Of a stretch of DNA of 22,303 bases, positions 15,718-22,303 are shown piece by piece (within the stretch, counting starts at the first letter, position 1; every line of letters begins with the position of its first letter). The position numbers were made by a program, and so were the translations under genes. The DNA is from Rhodocyclaceae bacterium UBA5602 (GTDB lineage: Bacteria; Pseudomonadota; Gammaproteobacteria; Burkholderiales; Rhodocyclaceae): the NCBI GenBank assembly GCA_002424865.1, contig DILC01000018.1:1-22303 (forward strand). The letters are read 5' to 3'. The notes beneath the pieces are model-generated. The model was not told where the DNA came from. It saw only the letters and a program-made list of their open reading frames with translations, and did not search any database.

Positions 15718-17842
15718 ACTGCGCGTAAAAAAACCGGTTGATCCCGAGTCCGCCGGGTCAACAGCTGGGCGCAAAGCGCGCCATGCCGCAGCAGGCAACA
15801 CCTTGGCCGGACGGCTGGCCAAGCTTGGCTTGCGTCGGGACATTGATTTTGCCCTGCATCTGCCTTTGCGCTACGAGGACGAGACACGCATTAGCCGGGT
15901 GGGTGAAGCGCTGCCTGGTGTGGCTGCGCAGTTTGAGGTCGTGGTGGTGAGCAGCGAGGTGAGGTATCAACCGCGTCGGCAATTGGTGGCGCATTGCCAG
16001 GATACGCAGGCATCCCATGACGGGCAGGGCATGCTGACCTTGCGCTTCCTGAATTTTTACCCCAGCCAGCAAAAAGCCTTGCAAGAGGGCGCGCGGTTGC
16101 GCGTGTTTGGTGAACTACGCGAGGGTTTTTTTGGTCGGGAAATCGTTCACCCGCGTTTTCAGGTGCTCGGCGCAACGGACGTATCGGCTGGGGAATCCTC
16201 AGTCGTTGGGCTGCCAACGGGCTTGACGCCGGTTTATCCGACCACCGCCGGCCTGTCCCAGGCCACTTTGCGGCGGCTCATTCAACGGGCATTGGCGCGC
16301 GTTGAACTAACTGACACCCTGCCACAGGCTGCCTTGGCGCATTATGTGCTGGCGGATTTTTCCAGCGCGATCCGTCTTTTGCATGAACCACCGCCTAGCC
16401 TTGCCTTGGCGCAACTGGAGTCGCGCGATCATGCGGCTTGGCGGCGCGTGCAGTTCGATGAATTGCTGGCGCAGCAGTTATCGCTGCGCCGTGCTTACAC
16501 CGCGCGCCGGGCGCTGGGGGCGCCGGAATTGATAAAGACGGGCGTACTCACCCAGGCGTTGCTGGATGGCTTGCCGTTTCTCCTCACCGGCGCGCAGCAA
16601 CGTGCCTGGGGCGAGATTGCGCACGATTTGGCACAGCCCCACCCGATGCAGCGCTTGTTGCAGGGCGATGTGGGCAGTGGTAAAACCATCGTCGCGGCCT
16701 TGGCCATGCTGCACGCAGTCGAAGCCGGTTATCAGGCCGCCTTGATGGCGCCCACGGAAATCCTGGCCGAGCAGCATTACCAGAAGCTCTCGGCTTGGCT
16801 CTCGCCCTTGGGGCTGGAAGTTGCTTGGCTTACCGGCAGCCTCAAAAAGCGCGACAAGCTCGCGGCGATTGAAAAAGTCGGCGCTGGCAAGACGGCGCTC
16901 ATGGTCGGCACCCATGCCTTGATTGAAGAAAATGTCGTCTTTGACCGCCTGGGACTGGCGATTGTGGATGAGCAGCACCGCTTTGGCGTGCGTCAGCGCC
17001 TGGCGCTGAAAGACAAAGGCCGTTTTGCGCACCAGCTCACCATGTCGGCCACGCCCATTCCGCGCACCCTGGCGATGAGTTATTACGCTGATCTGGATGT
17101 CTCGATACTGGATGAATTGCCGCCCGGCAGAACGCCGGTCGCCACGCGGCTTGTTTCGGCCGCGCGGCGCGATGAAATCGTCGCCCGTGTGCGCGCTGCG
17201 TGCGCGTCCGGCGGGCAGGCGTATTGGGTCTGCCCGCTGATTGAAGAGAGCGAAACCCTGCAACTGCAAACGGCGGAAGACACTTACGCGCAGTTATTGG
17301 CGGACTTGCCCACGCTACGCGTGGGATGGGTGCATGGGCGCATGAAGAGTGAAGAAAAGGCGGCTGTCATGGCCGCTTTTGCGGCCAATGAAATTCAGGT
17401 GCTGGTGGCGACAACCGTGATTGAAGTGGGCGTGGATGTGCCTAACGCAAGCTTGATGGTGATTGAACATGCGGAACGCTTTGGGCTCTCGCAATTGCAC
17501 CAGTTGCGTGGCCGTGTCGGGCGGGGTGCGGCGCAATCGACGTGTATTTTGTTGTACGCCCAGCCCTTGGGGCAGATGGCGCGGGCGCGGCTGAAAGTGA
17601 TTTTTGAGAGTACGGATGGCTTTGAGATTGCGCGGGAAGATTTACGCCTGCGCGGCCCGGGGGAGTTTATCGGCGCGCGGCAAAGCGGCTTGCCGCTGTT
17701 GCGCTATGCCGATCTGGAAGACACCGCGCTGGTTGAAAAGGCACGGCAACTGGCCGACGAGTTATTGCGCGATTCACCCGCAGTGGCCGATGCGCATCTG
17801 GCGCGCTGGCTGGGCGGACGTGAGGCGTTTTTGAAAGCATGA
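15677..17842 (+). CDS. recG: ATP-dependent DNA helicase RecG
   Basis: This protein of up to 721 residues reverses stalled replication forks and branch-migrates Holliday junctions. The N-terminal wedge (OB-fold) domain starts after LAKLGLRRDIDFALHLPLRYEDETR. The helicase core has Walker A GDVGSGKT (Lys at about 336), APTEILAEQHY, the DEQH box (about 431-434, VDEQHRFGVRQR), TMSATPIPRTLAMSYYADLDVSIL, HGRMKSEEK, and ATTVIEVGVDVPNASLMVIEHAERFGLSQLHQLRGRVGRG. The start is uncertain: ATG 15677 lies inside the ridA-like gene, a TTG at 15710 is an alternative, and the first 40 residues do not look conserved. The interspersed word encodes EKVGAG between helicase motifs near residue 400. Confidence 0.95.
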   Translation: MPWLKPTRFWCLAELRVKKPVDPESAGSTAGRKARHAAAGNTLAGRLAKLGLRRDIDFALHLPLRYEDETRISRVGEALPGVAAQFEVVVVSSEVRYQPRRQLVAHCQDTQASHDGQGMLTLRFLNFYPSQQKALQEGARLRVFGELREGFFGREIVHPRFQVLGATDVSAGESSVVGLPTGLTPVYPTTAGLSQATLRRLIQRALARVELTDTLPQAALAHYVLADFSSAIRLLHEPPPSLALAQLESRDHAAWRRVQFDELLAQQLSLRRAYTARRALGAPELIKTGVLTQALLDGLPFLLTGAQQRAWGEIAHDLAQPHPMQRLLQGDVGSGKTIVAALAMLHAVEAGYQAALMAPTEILAEQHYQKLSAWLSPLGLEVAWLTGSLKKRDKLAAIEKVGAGKTALMVGTHALIEENVVFDRLGLAIVDEQHRFGVRQRLALKDKGRFAHQLTMSATPIPRTLAMSYYADLDVSILDELPPGRTPVATRLVSAARRDEIVARVRAACASGGQAYWVCPLIEESETLQLQTAEDTYAQLLADLPTLRVGWVHGRMKSEEKAAVMAAFAANEIQVLVATTVIEVGVDVPNASLMVIEHAERFGLSQLHQLRGRVGRGAAQSTCILLYAQPLGQMARARLKVIFESTDGFEIAREDLRLRGPGEFIGARQSGLPLLRYADLEDTALVEKARQLADELLRDSPAVADAHLARWLGGREAFLKA
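16872..16888 (+). repeat. 17-base interspersed word, copy 4 (inside recG)
   Basis: Exact AAAAAGTCGGCGCTGGC, in the sense strand of recG, where it encodes KVGAG just before the conserved MVGTHALIEENV block. The corresponding residues are variable in RecG proteins, so the word is tolerated there. Confidence 0.85.
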
Positions 17843-19194
17843 ACCATCCTTTTCTGCTGTTGCGCAAGCGGTATTTTTTACCCTTGTTCATCACCCAGTT
17901 TTTAGGGGCATTGAATGATAACGTCATCAAAAATGCGATGATCGTGCTGCTCACCTTTCAGGCGGCGCAATGGACAACGCTCCCGCCCGGGGTGCTGGCG
18001 AATGTGGCGGCGGGCGTGTTCATTTTGCCGTTTTTCCTGTTATCGGCGAGTGCCGGGCAATTGGCGGATAAATACGACAAAGCCATGCTCACGCGCTGGG
18101 TCAAGGGTTTTGAGCTGGTGATCGTGGCCATTGCCGGTACCGGCTTTTGGCTGCACCAGTTGCCGGTTTTATTGCTGGCGCTTTTTTTACTGGGACTGCA
18201 TTCCACGATTTTCGGTCCGATCAAATACGCCATTTTGCCGCAGCATCTGGCGGCGGATGAATTGATGGGCGGCAATGCGCTGATTGAATCCGGCACGTTT
18301 GTGTCGATTTTGCTGGGATCCTTGCTGGGCGCTCTCTTGGCTGGCGTGCCCCTGGCGGCAGTCTGGATTAGCGTGGCCGGTGGCGTGATCGCTCTCATGG
18401 GTTATGTCGCGGCGCGCGCCATCCCTGCCGCGCCGCCGGTTGCTGTCCCCCCAGCCGCCTTGCTTTGCACTGCCTCCGGATATCCGCCAGCGCCGACTTT
18501 TTGCATCAGCCGCAACCCGCTCGCCGAGACCTGGCGGAATCTGGCGTATGCGCGAAAAAATCGCCCGGCCTTTGCGGCGCTATTGGGAATTTCCTGGTTC
18601 TGGCTGTATGGCGCGATTTTCCTGGTGCATATTCCGCTGTATGCCAAAGAAGTATTGCATGGCGATGAGGCCAGCGTCACCTTGTTGCTGGTGGCTTTTA
18701 TTGCCGGCATTGGCGCGGGCTCGATGCTGTGCGAGTGGCTGATTCGCCACCGGCGCGCGCGCGCAGGCTGGCTGATTTTTGCCGGAGGTATCGGCTTGAG
18801 CCTGTGCGCGCTGGATCTTTATATGGCCTCGCCTGTTTTGGCCGCGGCAAGTACCTCGCCTTTGAACGCGCTTGCCCTGGTGCAGCAGCCGGGCATGTTT
18901 CGCGTGTTAACGGATTTGCTCGGTTTGGGTTTGTGCGGCGGCTTGTTTACCGTGCCGCTGTACACCTTGCTGCAACAAGCCAGCGCACCAACGCACCGTG
19001 CGCGCATGATCGCGGCCAACAACATCATGAACGCGCTGCTGATGGTCGCTGGCGCCTTGGGCGCAGGGGCGCTAATCGCCGCTGGTATCACCATCCCGGA
19101 ACTCTTTGCGCTGGTGGCCGTGGCCAACGTGGTGGCGGTAGCGGGCCTGAACCAGTTGTATCGCCAACAGGCCAAGGCGGGGGAAGTGGGTTAA
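17839..19194 (+). CDS. MFS transporter, LplT-like (lysophospholipid transporter family)
   Basis: This 451-residue integral membrane protein has about 12 hydrophobic segments in two halves. The N-terminus RYFLPLFITQFLGALNDNVIKNAMIVLLTF and the loop SAGQLADKYDKAMLTRWVKGFE are typical of the LplT group, which flips lysophospholipids inward for re-acylation; LGLHSTIFGPIKYAILPQHL is another hallmark. The central loop (about 190-228, rich in Ala and Pro) carries the interspersed word. No acyltransferase domain is fused and none is encoded nearby, so the substrate is inferred from family only. Its ATG overlaps the recG stop as ATGA, suggesting translational coupling. Confidence 0.87.
   Translation: MNHPFLLLRKRYFLPLFITQFLGALNDNVIKNAMIVLLTFQAAQWTTLPPGVLANVAAGVFILPFFLLSASAGQLADKYDKAMLTRWVKGFELVIVAIAGTGFWLHQLPVLLLALFLLGLHSTIFGPIKYAILPQHLAADELMGGNALIESGTFVSILLGSLLGALLAGVPLAAVWISVAGGVIALMGYVAARAIPAAPPVAVPPAALLCTASGYPPAPTFCISRNPLAETWRNLAYARKNRPAFAALLGISWFWLYGAIFLVHIPLYAKEVLHGDEASVTLLLVAFIAGIGAGSMLCEWLIRHRRARAGWLIFAGGIGLSLCALDLYMASPVLAAASTSPLNALALVQQPGMFRVLTDLLGLGLCGGLFTVPLYTLLQQASAPTHRARMIAANNIMNALLMVAGALGAGALIAAGITIPELFALVAVANVVAVAGLNQLYRQQAKAGEVG
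18486..18502 (-). repeat. 17-base interspersed word, copy 5 (inside LplT-like gene)
   Basis: Exact word on the minus strand; in gene sense it reads GCCAGCGCCGACTTTTT, encoding PAPTF at about residues 217-221. It lies in the cytoplasmic loop between the two halves of the transporter, a region that is usually variable. Confidence 0.85.
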
Positions 19195-19507
19195 GGGCTT
19201 TCGCAGGTTCAAGTCGGGGTGCCGCGCCTAATTGCCAGAAAAGTAAATGAATTTGCTTCTTCTGCCACGATAGCCATGTCGCTTGGCTTGTGGTGCGTAT
19301 TCCTCAGAGGTACAACTGCTTAGCTTTCTAAGCTGCCCCCAGTTCTTCAGGTTGACTTAAATCAAAGAAACATCTGCCAGATTTGATATGTTTTTGTTTC
19401 GGGTTTGATAAATAATAACAATATGCCAAATGTCAGCAGCTCCCTGCGCATGTTGTTTGGTTAATAAAAAAATACCTGGACTTTTATAAATTCACGAGGA
19501 GAATCAA
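19195..19507 (+). promoter_or_regulatory. Control region of the tandem monooxygenases
   Basis: A 313-base stretch without a gene, more AT-rich than its surroundings, especially from 19340 on. It holds an FNR/ANR-like palindrome (19352-19365), a plausible -10 box (19387-19392) and a strong Shine-Dalgarno GAGGAG (19496-19501) six bases before the ATG. That leaves a leader of about 105 bases. I see no hairpin with a T-run that would terminate the upstream transporter. Confidence 0.6.
19352..19365 (+). promoter_or_regulatory. FNR/ANR/DNR-type box
   Basis: TTGACTTAAATCAA matches the Crp-FNR family consensus TTGAT-N4-ATCAA with one mismatch (C for T). The palindrome centre is at 19358.5. TATGTT at 19387-19392 would be the -10 box, placing transcription start near 19399-19400, that is, a box centred at about -41.5, the spacing of class II FNR-activated promoters. 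Activation in low oxygen is inference. Confidence 0.55.
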
Positions 19508-20692
19508 ATGGCACAAAGTACATTGACGCACGAAGAAGCGCTCAAGCGCGCTGAATATGTTGGTCAGATTGCGGAAGCGGAGCTTTTTGAGGCGGATCGA
19601 AACAGCGGCCATTCCAGCCAGCTGAAAGATGCGATCCATGAAACGCAGTTGCATCGTTTGTTAAGGCCCAAACGATACGGCGGGTTTGGGCTAGGGCATG
19701 ACACCATGGCAGAAGTGGTGCGGACGGTGGCGCAGCATAGCGTTTCTGGTGCGTGGGTAACGTATTTCATGCCGCTCCACGAAACATGGGTCGCCATGTT
19801 GCCGCCCAAGGCGCGGGAAGAAATTTTTGCCTCTGATGAGTTTGTTTCCGACATATTCTTCCCCATTGGAAAGATTGAATATGTAGAGGGCGGTGTACGT
19901 ATCAGTGGCACATGGAAATGGGGTAGTGGCATCGATTTTTGCGGCTGGATAGGCCTGGGTGCCATGGTTGATGTGCCAGGCCAGGAAGGGGGCGTCCAGC
20001 CCTGCCTCGTGACAGTAAAGGTGCCTGAAGGAAAAATCATCAAAGACTGGAACGCGTTCGGCTTGAATGGAACGGGGAGCAATTCCTTTACAGTGGAGAA
20101 TGTTTTTGTACGCTGGGATATGGTACTTCCTCTGGGTGCCATCAAGAAAAATACAGTTCCTATCGGGGGCGAATATGACCCTGAAGAGCCGGTGTACCGC
20201 GTGCCGTTTGGTCCCGCCTTCTGTGTGGGTTTTGGGGCGATTTGCACAGGTGCCGCGCAACGTCTGCAACGAGAACTGCACAAACGGCTGCATGAAAGAC
20301 AGCGGGTTGTGCTGGGCATGAAGGAATGGGAGTCTCCTGTGGCGCAACGCAATCTGGGCGAGGTGACGACCCAGGTTGAAACCATTGAAGCTTTGTACGG
20401 CCGGTATGTGAATCAGCTCAATGCCTGGTGTGAGAAGGGTAAGACTACCATCCAACCCGAAGAGGAAGCGCGCATGGCTGCGTGGCGTGCATCCATGTCA
20501 CGGATGTCGTCGCAAGTTGGCTTTCGTACCATGGAGCTTCTAGGTGGTGCTGCGGCATATCGCGGTGATTTAGTCGAGGTTTTTGCCCGTGATCTATTCA
20601 TGATCTCAATTCATGTTGGTATGGCTTATGAAGATCACATGATGTTTTATGGCCGCGCGCAATATGGCTTGAGTCAGCATCCGCTGGTTTAA
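19508..20692 (+). CDS. Flavin-dependent monooxygenase, acyl-CoA dehydrogenase fold, paralogue 1
   Basis: This 394-residue protein has the three-part acyl-CoA dehydrogenase fold, but its motifs fit the two-component oxygenases (HpaB/HpaH of the C2 type, HsaA, DszC) rather than dehydrogenases. RLLRPKRYGGFGLG and VVRTVAQHSVSGAWV come first (helical domain). GGVRISGTWKWGSGIDFCGWIGLGAMV and KDWNAFGLNGTGSNSFTVENVFV (about 128-202) form the beta domain that holds flavin and substrate. The C-terminal helical domain ends QVGFRTMELLGGAAAYRGDLVEVFARD and EDHMMFYG. Such enzymes take reduced flavin from a separate reductase; none is in the window. The substrate is unknown. A strong Shine-Dalgarno and an FNR-like site lie upstream. 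It is close to the next gene product in sequence. Confidence 0.85.
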   Translation: MAQSTLTHEEALKRAEYVGQIAEAELFEADRNSGHSSQLKDAIHETQLHRLLRPKRYGGFGLGHDTMAEVVRTVAQHSVSGAWVTYFMPLHETWVAMLPPKAREEIFASDEFVSDIFFPIGKIEYVEGGVRISGTWKWGSGIDFCGWIGLGAMVDVPGQEGGVQPCLVTVKVPEGKIIKDWNAFGLNGTGSNSFTVENVFVRWDMVLPLGAIKKNTVPIGGEYDPEEPVYRVPFGPAFCVGFGAICTGAAQRLQRELHKRLHERQRVVLGMKEWESPVAQRNLGEVTTQVETIEALYGRYVNQLNAWCEKGKTTIQPEEEARMAAWRASMSRMSSQVGFRTMELLGGAAAYRGDLVEVFARDLFMISIHVGMAYEDHMMFYGRAQYGLSQHPLV

Positions 20693-20726
20693 GGCAAGAG
20701 ACCGCAGGCAAAAGAGAACTTGCAGT

Positions 20727-20756
20727 AAGCCGCCTAATGATGCTGTTGGGCGGTTT
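20727..20756 (+). other. Hairpin between the two monooxygenase genes
   Basis: AAGCCGCC (20727-20734) pairs with GGCGGTTT (20749-20756) with G-U wobble across a 14-base loop. Only three Ts follow within the stem end, then CTAG, so it is at best a weak terminator or attenuator. It resembles a decayed version of the strong terminator after the second copy (AGCCGCCCT/AGGGCGGCT), consistent with duplication of a gene together with its 3' end. Confidence 0.45.
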
Positions 20757-20802
20757 CTAGCGGCCTCTCTCTTATACACATGAAGCCAATTACGGAGGGT
20801 GT

Positions 20803-21999
20803 ATGGCAAAAAACACATTAACGCATGACGAAGCGATCAAGCGTGCCCACCATGTGGGGAAAGTCGCGGAGGCTGAGCTGTTTGAGGCGGATGCCAATAA
20901 CAGTTATTCATCAAAACTTAAGGACGCCATGCATGAGGCAGGGTTTCACCGGCTTTTGCGGCCAAAACGTTATGGCGGTTATGGTTTGGGCCATCGGACT
21001 CTGCTGGAGGTTGTGCGCATCGTATCGCAATACAGCGTCTCTGGTGGCTGGCTGACGCTTTTTATGCCTGCACACGAGTGCTGGGTCGCGATGCTGCCCC
21101 CCAAGGGGCGGGAAGAGATTTTCACAAAAGACAAATTTGTAGCTGACATTCTTTATCCAATCGGGACAGTCGAATATGTCGATGGTGGGGTGCGGCTCAG
21201 TGGCCAATGGCGCTGGGGTAGCGGCGTTGAGATGTGCGAATGGATCGGTTTAGGCGCAATCGTTGATTTGCCAGGTGATCTTTTTGGTATTGAAGGCGGG
21301 CCACAGCCCTGCCTTGTAACCATCAAAGTCTCCGAAGGAAAAATAATCCGCGACTGGAAGGCGTTTGGCCTGAATGCGACAGGGAGCCATTCAGTCTCGG
21401 TTGAGAATGTTTTTGTGCCTTGGCATAGGGTATGCCCACTGGCTGCAATCAAAAAGAATACCGTTCCCATTGGCGGCGAATTCGATCCCGAAGAAGCTGT
21501 TTACCGTACTCCGTTCGGCCCGGCGTTTGCTATCGGTTTTGCCACCATCGCCCTAGGGGGGATCCAACGCTTGCAGCGTGAATTGCATGAAAGGCTGCGG
21601 AATAGGCAGCGTGTCGTGCTGGGCATGAAAGAGTGGGAGTCCCCCGTTGCGCAACGCAACTTGGGCGAATTAACTACCCAGGTAGAAACGGCAGAGGCTA
21701 TCCATGAACGCGCAGTGCAACAAATTGAAAGCTGGACTAGGGAAGGCAGAACGTCCGCCTCTGAGTATGAACAGGCGCGTGTTGCTGCCTGGCGTTGCTC
21801 GGTTGGGAAAATTGCAGGGCAAGTCGGGCTGCGTACACTTGAACTTTTAGGCGGGGCTGCCGCTTATCGCGGGGATTTGGTTGAGGTCTTTGCTCGCGAT
21901 ATTTTCATGATGTCTATCCATTTTGGACAGGCTTATGAAGATCACATGATGTTCTATGGCCGGTCTCAATATGGATTGAGTGCGCATCCCTTGGTTTGA
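20803..21999 (+). CDS. Flavin-dependent monooxygenase, acyl-CoA dehydrogenase fold, paralogue 2
   Basis: This 398-residue protein aligns over its whole length with the preceding one, with one four-residue insertion (the region DLFGIEGG, about 160). Roughly two thirds of positions look identical by eye. Shared blocks include RLLRPKRYGG, WVAMLPPK.REEIF, AIKKNTVPIGGE, RQRVVLGMKEWESPVAQRNLGE and ELLGGAAAYRGDLVEVFARD. Differences cluster in the presumed active-site strand: WRWGSGVEMCEWIGLGA here against WKWGSGIDFCGWIGLGA, and LNATGSHSVSVENVFVPW against LNGTGSNSFTVENVFVRW. This suggests different substrates or a heteromeric enzyme. It has its own GGAGGG Shine-Dalgarno, 110 bases after the first gene, and ends 18 bases before a strong terminator. 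Confidence 0.85.
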   Translation: MAKNTLTHDEAIKRAHHVGKVAEAELFEADANNSYSSKLKDAMHEAGFHRLLRPKRYGGYGLGHRTLLEVVRIVSQYSVSGGWLTLFMPAHECWVAMLPPKGREEIFTKDKFVADILYPIGTVEYVDGGVRLSGQWRWGSGVEMCEWIGLGAIVDLPGDLFGIEGGPQPCLVTIKVSEGKIIRDWKAFGLNATGSHSVSVENVFVPWHRVCPLAAIKKNTVPIGGEFDPEEAVYRTPFGPAFAIGFATIALGGIQRLQRELHERLRNRQRVVLGMKEWESPVAQRNLGELTTQVETAEAIHERAVQQIESWTREGRTSASEYEQARVAAWRCSVGKIAGQVGLRTLELLGGAAAYRGDLVEVFARDIFMMSIHFGQAYEDHMMFYGRSQYGLSAHPLV

Positions 22000-22017
22000 A
22001 AAGTAAAAATTCACTTT

Positions 22018-22048
22018 AAAAGCCGCCCTATGTCAGGGCGGCTTTTTT
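22018..22048 (+). terminator. Strong intrinsic terminator of the monooxygenase pair
   Basis: AGCCGCCCT (22021-22029) and AGGGCGGCT (22035-22043) form a perfect nine-pair stem with the loop ATGTC, flanked by AAA and followed by TTTTTT (22043-22048). It lies 18 bases after the stop of the second monooxygenase and immediately before the group II intron. Confidence 0.93.
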
Positions 22049-22053
22049 GTTGC

Positions 22054-22303
22054 GTGTGCCCAGCACGGGCGCACACCTGCGGGTGCAAGTCCCGCTGCGA
22101 GCGGGTCACATCGAGCAAAGCGAAGCGCAACTGCATGAGGGTGACCGAGTGTGGGGAGGAAGCGTGGAGCGTAAATCGCGAGCCGATGAACAAGAACCGC
22201 ATAGGAGGCGTTGCCAAGCAGGGCGAGCGGGCGCGAAACCGCAAAGCTCTTGTGACCAAGGCTTGGGCGGCGTAGATGCGGCGGATGTGCGATGAAGGTG
22301 TGC
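22054..22303 (+). mobile_element. Group II intron, 5' part (class C-like), cut by window end
   Basis: From GTGTGCCCAGC the sequence has the hallmarks of a group II intron 5' end. The GUGYG start pairs as GTGTG.CCC with GGG.CACAC (22054-22078); GGGTGCAAGTCCC follows, then GGAGGAAGC, and GATGAACAAGAACCGCATAG with GGAGGC after it. From memory, this order parallels the class C intron of Oceanobacillus iheyensis (GUGUGCCCGGC, GGGUGAGAGUCCC, GAAGGAAGC, GAGGAACACGAAC, CAUAUGAGGC). Class C introns insert just after intrinsic terminators, as here. Only about 250 bases of domain I are in view; the reverse transcriptase/maturase, if present, would be beyond the window. Short open frames inside it are not credible genes. 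The exact 5' boundary is uncertain by a few bases. Confidence 0.85.

Noticed and set aside
14515..15843. 442-codon open frame on the minus strand over the SPOR, RidA-like and recG genes
   Set aside because: It is fully antisense to three supported genes and has composition typical of a complement-strand artefact with no known motif.
22030..22295. Two overlapping 81-82-codon frames at the right end
   Set aside because: They lie in the intron RNA and partly in the terminator, have Cys/Arg/Lys-rich composition without any domain, and are better explained by intron RNA structure.
1..22303. CRISPR arrays, tRNA or rRNA genes
   Set aside because: No regularly spaced direct repeats, no cloverleaf-like segment and no rRNA core sequence were seen on either strand.

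Overview
The window looks like part of a betaproteobacterial chromosome, probably a free-living Gram-negative of moderately high GC. This rests on gene content: an Orn/Lys/Arg decarboxylase directly after dcd, thyA-pgi-folA on one strand, Mog, RecG, an LplT-like transporter, and proteobacterial-type protein sequences throughout. I cannot name the genus. Most of the window is housekeeping DNA. The accessory-looking part is the right end, from about 19.2 kb.

Left part (1-6.9 kb): the 3' part of dcd, then a 746-residue PLP-dependent decarboxylase on the plus strand. On the minus strand follows thyA-pgi-folA, which covers dTMP synthesis, folate recycling and a central sugar-phosphate isomerase; it ends in a clear intrinsic terminator. 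A phosphoribosyltransferase diverges from thyA.

Middle (6.9-15 kb): a minus-strand operon amrB-amrA-amrS (the AmmeMemoRadiSam trio, conserved but of unsettled function) with an alpha/beta hydrolase 10 bases after amrS. A divergent M17 aminopeptidase, a membrane-anchored diguanylate cyclase and a serine carboxylesterase follow on the plus strand; mog faces the esterase. A SPOR-domain membrane protein comes next.

Right part (15.3-22.3 kb): ridA-like, recG and an LplT-like transporter overlap or nearly so. After a 313-base control region with an FNR/ANR-like palindrome come two tandem, clearly paralogous flavin-dependent monooxygenases of the acyl-CoA-dehydrogenase fold. The second ends in a strong terminator, and a group II intron with class-C-like 5' sequence starts a few bases downstream and runs off the window.

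The most unusual signal is not a gene. A 17-base word, AAAAAGTCGGCGCTGGC (complement GCCAGCGCCGACTTTTT), occurs four times exactly, plus once as its 13-base core. Its sites are the folA terminator, the coding sequences of pgi, recG and the LplT-like transporter, and the last codons of mog. Presence in both terminators and permissive coding positions is the behaviour known for DNA uptake sequences in naturally competent bacteria. This word is not one I recognise, so it is the main candidate for something undescribed.
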